Assembly (NCBI GenBank): GCA_030141605.1
Contig: JAQGDQ010002459.1
Coordinates: 1-29,784, forward strand
Length of the DNA: 29,784 nucleotides
Direction of reading: 5' to 3'
Source: Tubiluchus corallicola
Lineage: Eukaryota > Priapulida > Priapulimorpha > Priapulimorphida > Tubiluchidae
Shown: piece by piece, positions 25,001-29,784 of the stretch
How positions within the stretch are numbered: position 1 is the stretch's first letter
Layout of the letters: every line of letters begins with the position of its first letter
Notes under the pieces: model-generated
What the model was told of the DNA's origin: nothing
The model's database searches: none
Seen by the model: the letters and a program-made list of their open reading frames with translations, nothing else
Translations under genes and position numbers: made by a program

Positions 25001-25285
25001 TATATGAATTGCAGAGAGGGAATCGCTAATTTGTCGTTTTTTGATAAAAATATTAAGTAATAAAAGTATTATTTTTTTATAGAGAATATATAATACAACG
25101 GCTATAAACCCCCAAAAAAACATTAATCTTACAAGAGAGGAAGTCCAAAAAATAATTTCCAATAAAACAATAAGGGCAAAAATAAAGGCAATAAACCTAA
25201 TACCTAATAGGAATTGATTTAGGAAAATATTCGCATGATATTTTCTTTTAAATAAGAGTAATTTATGTTTGATATTTGCTATCAT
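22035..25285 (-). CDS. DUF4175 large membrane-anchored coiled-coil protein (tail broken by frameshifts)
   Basis: I start at MIANIKHKLL (ATG 25283-25285), because the 30 residues before it are non-homologous and lie upstream of the promoter. Two N-terminal hydrophobic regions and a third near residues 152-172 precede a beta-rich extracytoplasmic part (about 175-480), with strands like FNLTLHYPQYLNKSKE. After it comes a very long Lys/Glu/Gln-rich coiled coil (about 500-990). This is the DUF4175 layout of Bacteroidetes; function unknown to me. The frame as written stops at 22187, but conserved-looking tail sequence (LSDERKGMQAKDYV, then PNDIEKILNEKK, then VQEYDLTPFYKKEIKNY) continues in three successive frames to TAA at 22035. 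Breaks lie at about 22238-22242, 22178-22180 and 22129-22135. Confidence 0.75.
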
Positions 25286-25372
25286 CAGTACTACAACAAG
25301 GCAACTAAAATCACTAATTAAGCACATTGTTACTCTATGGTAAAAGAGCAACAATACACTTATTAGATATTG

Positions 25373-25404
25373 CAAATATAAAATGACTCTATTCTTATTT
25401 CCAA
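25373..25404 (-). promoter_or_regulatory. Promoter for the DUF4175 gene
   Basis: On the minus strand TTG (25402-25404) is separated by 21 bases from TATATTTG (25373-25380), an exact Bacteroidetes TTG / TAnnTTTG promoter. Transcription would begin near 25366, about 80 bases before the ATG at 25285. This supports the later start and shows the gene is not simply read from the arylsulfotransferase upstream. Confidence 0.6.
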
Positions 25405-25474
25405 TTTATTATTACTTCTTTTGCTAAACTCTGCTTATTTGTTAAGCTTTTACAATCACACGTCCTTTGCACTT

Positions 25475-27176
25475 CTAATCATTTTCTTCATATAAACTCA
25501 TTTTTTCAGCTCTGTAATAACTGTTGCTATTTTTGAGGTTAACTTCAAAAACGACCTCATCCTGAGAGTTCAATTCTATTAATTTTGGAATGTCGCCAAA
25601 ACCGTCCCTCGCTCCGAAAAATATAAGCTTATTTCCATTTCCCAACAAATCTACGTCTCCCGTTGCAATTGTATATAACTCTTTATTAGCATCGTATTGC
25701 CACACAAGCTCAACAGTCTTGTTAACTTCATCTATTTTGTACTCTACAGCGCGACTGTACTCCCCTCCTGGCCTTTCAACACCATTATCATATAATAGTA
25801 TATTACCATTGGGCATTTTTAAAGGAGTATGCTGTGCATAATTTAGGTCTTTTTGTTCAAAATTTTTCGCTTTAAGCAGAAGGTCTTGATATTCTGTTGC
25901 CCATGTATGTGGGCTTAAAATCCATTTTATTTCCTTATCATCATAGCCTATCTTAGCAACAATATGTTGGTGCCTGCCTGATATCACAATCGTATTATCT
26001 TCACTATCATAATACACAGCGTTGAGGTGTATCCAATCACTATAGTTAGTGCTATCAAATCCAACCTTTTCTTGATGCGAAAATATATCATTCATATCCC
26101 ACTCTTTAACTATTTCCCCCGTAGGCTTTATCTCCATTACAAGATCTTCTATAATACTATGTCCTGGGTTCACGTCCTCCCTATGAGTATAAGATAAAAC
26201 TAAATAATTACCATTTGGCATTTTTCTCACATCATGGTGTATACCATTTGCTACATTAATCACCTCTTGATCTTCCAATAACATATTCCTTTCAAAAATT
26301 TTAGTATTATTCTTTCCCCCACCTCCTGCCCAAGCAGCTCCCTCATGAGATAGCAAATTTCCATTATCCAACTTTCTATAGATAACGTCTCCAACTGCTT
26401 TTTCTGGATCAAAATACCACCTGATCTTTCCATATCCATCAAAAGCATAATTTAAACCACGCATAATTATAAAATAAAGTTTTCCTTTGTTCTCTTCAGA
26501 AGAAATAGTAGATTTTACTATTCCATCAATTTCATCTGAATATGGTGATTCTTCCGTTTCTATTTTCAGCTCCTTCATTCCTCTTTCTGTTGTACCATCT
26601 TGATTGGTGAAATGAATTTCAACACTATTTTCATGCCCCGCATACAAGCCCAATATTGAAATAGTATGTTCAAATCCATAGTTAGCAAATAAATGCTCTA
26701 TATTTGAGTCTTCTCCATCTTGACCTTTGACCACAACTTTTACTCTTCCCTTCACCTTGGTGTTAAATTTTAGCCTCGCCCCTAAAGGCATCTTACCAGA
26801 AGGATTTACTACCAAAGATTTATCTAATAGTTTAAAACTTCCTACATAGTCCGCCGTATAACTTTGTTCATCATCAGGAAAGTTAAAAGATATTTCCCAT
26901 AAATCCTCATCTTTCGTAATAAAATCAACTTGATTTTCTTTTATGCAATTTGTTTCTCCCGTCTCCAATACAATGTAGTAATAGCCTCCTTCATGAACAA
27001 CATCCTTAATTAAAATACATTCATCGTTAAACCTTTGTAACGCATCTATATGCTTCTTGGGGTGATTTGAGCTCATTATCTCTAAAAACCTCTTCTTTGT
27101 CCTTCTTACAGCCAACAATAGTAATTGTCAATAGTATTGCTACAAATAGCAAAATAATAAATGTTTTTTGTTTCAT
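25475..27176 (-). CDS. Arylsulfotransferase-like (ASST) lipoprotein, frame broken near the N terminus
   Basis: ASST-family enzymes move sulfate between phenolic compounds in the periplasm without PAPS. The main frame (to 27118) has an N-terminal beta-sandwich and then a propeller whose repeats read NGIHHDVRKMPNGNYLVLSY, DWIHLNAVYYDSEDNTIVIS, SGRHQHIVAKI and AQHTPLKMPNGNILLYDNG. These place His295, His364, Arg382 and His430 (main-frame numbering) where the catalytic residues of E. coli ASST fall; the 18-residue His-Arg spacing is the same. The main frame has no signal peptide, but an ATG at 27174-27176 in another frame encodes one with lipobox TIVGC (Cys23). The two join if one base is dropped from the GGGG at 27059-27062, giving about 566 residues. 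Its sulfate donor and acceptor cannot be told. Confidence 0.72.
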
Positions 27177-27268
27177 AGTTTTATTTATTTTTTGTTTATA
27201 TAACCTTGCGTCAATTTTTTCGTTTATCTGTATAAACTCTATTCTTATTTACACATGATGCAAATTAC

Positions 27269-28537
27269 CTAAGTCGGATCGTATTTCTGTGAATCGAGCT
27301 TTATAAGTGTAAAAAGCATAATCGTAAAACTCATTAACGAGGATCCTCCATATGAATAAAAAGGCAGAGGGATGCCAATAACTGGCAACAATCCCACAGT
27401 CATTCCTATGTTTATCACAACGTGCAGAAACACCACTCCTGCTATGGAATAAGCATATACTCTATTAAAATTTCGTTTTTGTCGCTCTGCTAAGTTGATA
27501 ATAGCAAAGAGAAAAACAAAGAAGAGTGCAAGAGTGAAAAAACTTCCTAACCACCCAAACTCTTCTGCAATAACACAAAAGATAAAATCTGTTTTTTGGG
27601 CAGGTACAAAATGAAATTGCGTTTGCGTCCCTTGCAAATATCCTTTTCCCCACATTCCTCCTGAGCCTATAGCTATTTTTGATTGCGCAGTGTTCCAGCC
27701 ATACCCCAAAAGGTCAGCGTCGGGGTCTATTAATACTTTAACTCTGTTTCTTTGGTGCGGTTTTAAAACGTCATTCAAGACATAGTTTGTTTCAAAAGCA
27801 AAGCCTACGGCTATGATTGCAACTAACATTACCCTTAACAATTTTTTAAATGAATACTTGGTAAATGCCACGTATAAAACAGTTATAAACACTACGATAA
27901 TAGTAACATACCACTGGTTAAAAAATAGAGTCAATACAAATATGCTAACAACACCTGCCACAAGTATAATTGGAAAAACAGGCATGCCTTCTCGAAATAA
28001 AGGGATTACAAAAGCGACAAATGTCAAAGCAGACCCAACGTCTCCTTGCATAATGGTTAAAATTATAGGGAGTAAAATAATGCCTAACGCTTTGAGTAAA
28101 TAGGTGGGGCGATTTAGCCTAACTGTATTCTGATTCAAGTATTTTGATAATGCCAGTGCAGTACCAAACTTGGCGAATTCCGTAGATTGGAAGTTAAAAA
28201 CCCCTAAATTAATCCATGATTTTGAACCTGCTACCTTTGCTCCTACTACCAAAGTAAGTAGCAACAAGAAAATGAATATGCCATATATTAAATACGCAAA
28301 ATCAAAGTATAGCCTTGAGGTTGTAGCAAATATGATAATAACGATGATAAAAGAAAAAAGTATCCAAAAAAACTGCTTTCCTGAAGCTAACGAAAAGTTA
28401 AAAATATTTTTTGTCTCTTCCAAATCACTATCATAACCAGAAGAGTATATTGCGGACAAACCTATAACAACCATAAGCAAGTATAAGGCTACTAATAAAA
28501 GATCTACGTTTGCTAATGTCCCTTTAGAGTTTTTCAA
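27269..28537 (-). CDS. rodA: RodA, SEDS peptidoglycan glycosyltransferase
   Basis: RodA polymerises lipid II into glycan strands during cell elongation, working with PBP2. The 422-residue protein has about ten membrane spans and the SEDS landmarks: WINLGVFNFQSTEFAKF (108-124), QGDVGSAL (164-171), the long loop VLIDPDADLLGYGWNTAQS followed by IAIGSGGMWGKG, AEEFGW, and LPFYSYGGSS near the C terminus. The start is TTG at 28535-28537, overlapping the PBP2 stop as TTGA; no ATG lies nearby in frame. The overlap implies coupled synthesis of the two partners. Confidence 0.94.
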   Translation of the reverse strand: MKNSKGTLANVDLLLVALYLLMVVIGLSAIYSSGYDSDLEETKNIFNFSLASGKQFFWILFSFIIVIIIFATTSRLYFDFAYLIYGIFIFLLLLTLVVGAKVAGSKSWINLGVFNFQSTEFAKFGTALALSKYLNQNTVRLNRPTYLLKALGIILLPIILTIMQGDVGSALTFVAFVIPLFREGMPVFPIILVAGVVSIFVLTLFFNQWYVTIIVVFITVLYVAFTKYSFKKLLRVMLVAIIAVGFAFETNYVLNDVLKPHQRNRVKVLIDPDADLLGYGWNTAQSKIAIGSGGMWGKGYLQGTQTQFHFVPAQKTDFIFCVIAEEFGWLGSFFTLALFFVFLFAIINLAERQKRNFNRVYAYSIAGVVFLHVVINIGMTVGLLPVIGIPLPFYSYGGSSLMSFTIMLFTLIKLDSQKYDPT

Positions 28538-29295
28538 TGTTCAACTGTTTTGTATTGTTTAACAAAATTTTCCACCTCTACTCTTTCTACATCTCTTTTT
28601 AAATATTTTTCCATCACAAGTCCAGCTATTGATGCCGCTATAGTGCTTCCATGCAAACCATGCTCTATGTATGCAACAACAGCTATTTGAGAGTTATGTT
28701 TTGGTGCAAATCCCATAAAGGCAGCATGGTCTTCTCCTCTTGAGTTTTGTATTGTTCCTGTTTTCCCACAAACGCTTATTCCCGACAAGTAGGCATTCCT
28801 CCCTGTTCCTGTTTTCACCACATCCTCCATAGCATCTATTACTACTTCGAAGTGCTTGGGATCTATTTCCACAACATGCTTGGTAAGGTATTTTGATGTC
28901 AATTTTCCTCCTATCTTTTTAGCTATATGAGGTGTTCGATAATAACCCCTATTAGCAATAACTGCAGCGTAATTAGCTATTTGCAAAGGTGTTGTCAATA
29001 CTTCTCCTTGCCCTATGCTTATTGAGGCTACCATACGCCACTTCCACCTATCTTTTCCATACATACCATGATAGTAACTAGATAATGGGATCACTCCGCT
29101 TTTTTCAAATGGTAAATCAACTCCTAGTTTATCTGATAGCCCAAACTGTTTCATATATTCAAACCACCTATCATACTTTTCACCAATACCTACGGTGGGC
29201 TTTTTTTCCAATGAGCCTATCATTCTCCTGAGCATTACATAAAAATAATTATTGATGGATAGCTTAATAGCTTGTTTTACATTATAATATCCAGA
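28534..29295 (-). pseudogene. mrdA: PBP2 transpeptidase, C-terminal part (truncated by chimeric joint)
   Basis: PBP2 cross-links the glycan strands made by RodA. From 29295 the frame reads SGYYNVKQAIKLSINNYFYV, holding the SxN motif (S-I-N). ISIGQGEVLTTPLQIANYAAVIANRG follows, then the KTG motif (VCGKTGTIQN; codons at 28756-28764) and HAAFMGFAPK. The N-terminal anchor, pedestal domain and catalytic SxxK are missing: at about 29291-29298 the sequence switches to an inverted copy of the OstA/fmt region. The surviving 254 codons are intact, so the gene is presumably complete in the organism and cut only in this assembly. Confidence 0.88.
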
Positions 29296-29534
29296 AGCAA
29301 CATGACTATATTTTTTAAAGACGAAATTAATGACTATTAGATTTATATAAGACCTGAAGCAAAGTTTATACCACCATGAATTGGAGGAAGGTGAAAAAAA
29401 ACTACAACACTTTGAATGGTTAATAGATAAAAAAACTCAAAAAAGTATTGATATATGATAGGAAGATCTCTTTTAGTGAAGATGACACAACATCGCCACC
29501 GTCAACATTCCGTTCATACAAGACTAAAGAGTAA
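29296..29534 (+). pseudogene. OstA-like gene, 3' fragment (duplicate copy)
   Basis: This stretch carries the last part of the OstA-type gene to its TAA at 29532-29534, in opposite orientation to the complete gene at 19842-21425. Small indels between 29320 and 29450 break the frame, whereas the final 25 or so codons are intact. It is part of the inverted terminal copy. Confidence 0.8.
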
Positions 29535-29535
29535 A

Positions 29536-29784
29536 ATGAGAATTATATTTATTGGAACATCAGGATTTGCTGTTCCATCTTTGCAAAAACTGATAGATGA
29601 AAACAAAAATGTAGTAGCTGCCATTACAGCTACAGACAAACCTAAGGGTAGGGGACAAAAAGTAGCAATGAGCCCTATAAAACTGTTAGCTTTGCAGTGT
29701 AATATTCCAGTGTTGCAACCTGACAATTTAAAAAACAGTGATTTTTTGAAAAAATTAAAGTCATATAACGCTGATTTGCAAATT
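29536..29784 (+). pseudogene. fmt: fmt 5' fragment (duplicate copy)
   Basis: The frame starts at ATG 29536 and encodes the first 83 residues of Fmt (MRIIFIGTSGF to the N-A-D-L-Q-I stretch), identical by eye to 19840-19592, before the window ends. The catalytic Asn, His and Asp lie beyond the end. It is part of the inverted terminal copy and not evidence of a second fmt gene. Confidence 0.85.

Larger units (their letters stand above)
29296..29784. repeat. Inverted copy of 19592-20090 at the right end
   Basis: The plus strand here equals the minus strand of 19592-20090; from 29461 to the end coordinates sum to 49376 with no difference noticed. Between 29296 and 29460 several small indels occur (near 29327, 29333, 29345, 29376 and 29445). 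The junction with the PBP2 gene carries the shared word AGCAAC or part of it. It is the right-hand counterpart of the terminal palindrome at 1-995 and has the same likely cause. Confidence 0.85.

Noticed and set aside
5612-27176. Programmed frameshifting or poly-A transcriptional slippage to explain the broken genes
   Set aside because: The breaks lie in short runs (A4, A5, T7, G4) or outside runs, need shifts of differing sign, and show no heptameric slip site with a downstream structure. Nine in one window is too many for regulated events.
29514-29726. A 70-residue minus-strand frame at the right end
   Set aside because: It is the complement of the duplicated fmt start and has no independent support; the same antisense frame exists opposite the real fmt.

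Overview
The window is strongly A+T-rich and reads as Bacteroidetes (Bacteroidota), most likely an uncultured flavobacterial- or cytophagal-type relative. The support is the gene content: gldA, gldF and gldG, an IPExxxVDY-family protein, a DUF4175 coiled-coil protein, a DUF5723-type outer-membrane protein, an ExbB / small membrane protein / ExbD / ExbD cluster and a very long OstA-type protein. Promoters of the Bacteroidetes TTG-N(16-23)-TAnnTTTG type can also be seen. The standard code is used (TGA is a stop in fmt and mrdA).

Layout. 1-995 is a large imperfect palindrome built from pieces of the gldA and gldF genes that lie intact about 6 kb to the right. It abuts a dacA (diadenylate cyclase) gene that has lost everything before its DGA motif. 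1352-7269 (minus) is one transport block, transcribed gldA, gldF, gldG, DUF4340, mlaE, mlaF. 7417-9690 (plus) holds a DUF5723 outer-membrane protein and a Spy/CpxP-like periplasmic protein. 9803-11803 (minus) runs small lipoprotein, cmk, sialidase-like protein. ribE is on plus at 11892-12502 and converges on a LolC/LolE-type permease and rbfA, with a bidirectional terminator between. 14277-16585 (minus) is the ExbB/ExbD energy-transducing cluster, preceded by tRNA-Ser(GGA). 17011-21880 (minus) runs IPExxxVDY, OstA-type, fmt, folA, a tiny acidic repeat protein and rlmN. 22035-25285 (minus) is the DUF4175 protein, 25475-27176 an arylsulfotransferase-like lipoprotein, and 27269-29295 rodA plus the C-terminal part of mrdA (PBP2). 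29296-29784 is an inverted copy of the OstA/fmt junction from 19592-20090.

How the genes work together. Much of the window serves the envelope: ABC export (Gld), inner-membrane lipid transport (MlaE/MlaF), lipoprotein release (LolC/E-type), lipopolysaccharide transport (OstA-type), TonB/Tol-type energisation (ExbB/ExbD) and cell-wall elongation (RodA/PBP2). Housekeeping genes for ribosome maturation (rbfA), translation (rlmN, fmt, tRNA-Ser) and cofactor or nucleotide supply (folA, ribE, cmk) are mixed in.

Two points dominate interpretation. Both contig ends are inverted copies of nearby sequence fused to truncated genes, the pattern expected of chimeras from whole-genome amplification. In addition, at least nine small reading-frame breaks lie in otherwise well-conserved genes (gldF, cmk, ribE, the LolC/E-type gene, the acidic protein, DUF4175 three times, arylsulfotransferase), mostly in homopolymers. 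I found no CRISPR array, prophage, transposase or clear defence system, and nothing I would call a new biological system. The most interesting unexplained items are a 41-residue lipoprotein, an acidic (F/L)DDDD repeat protein, and a perfect 31-base palindrome carrying promoter-like boxes on both strands.
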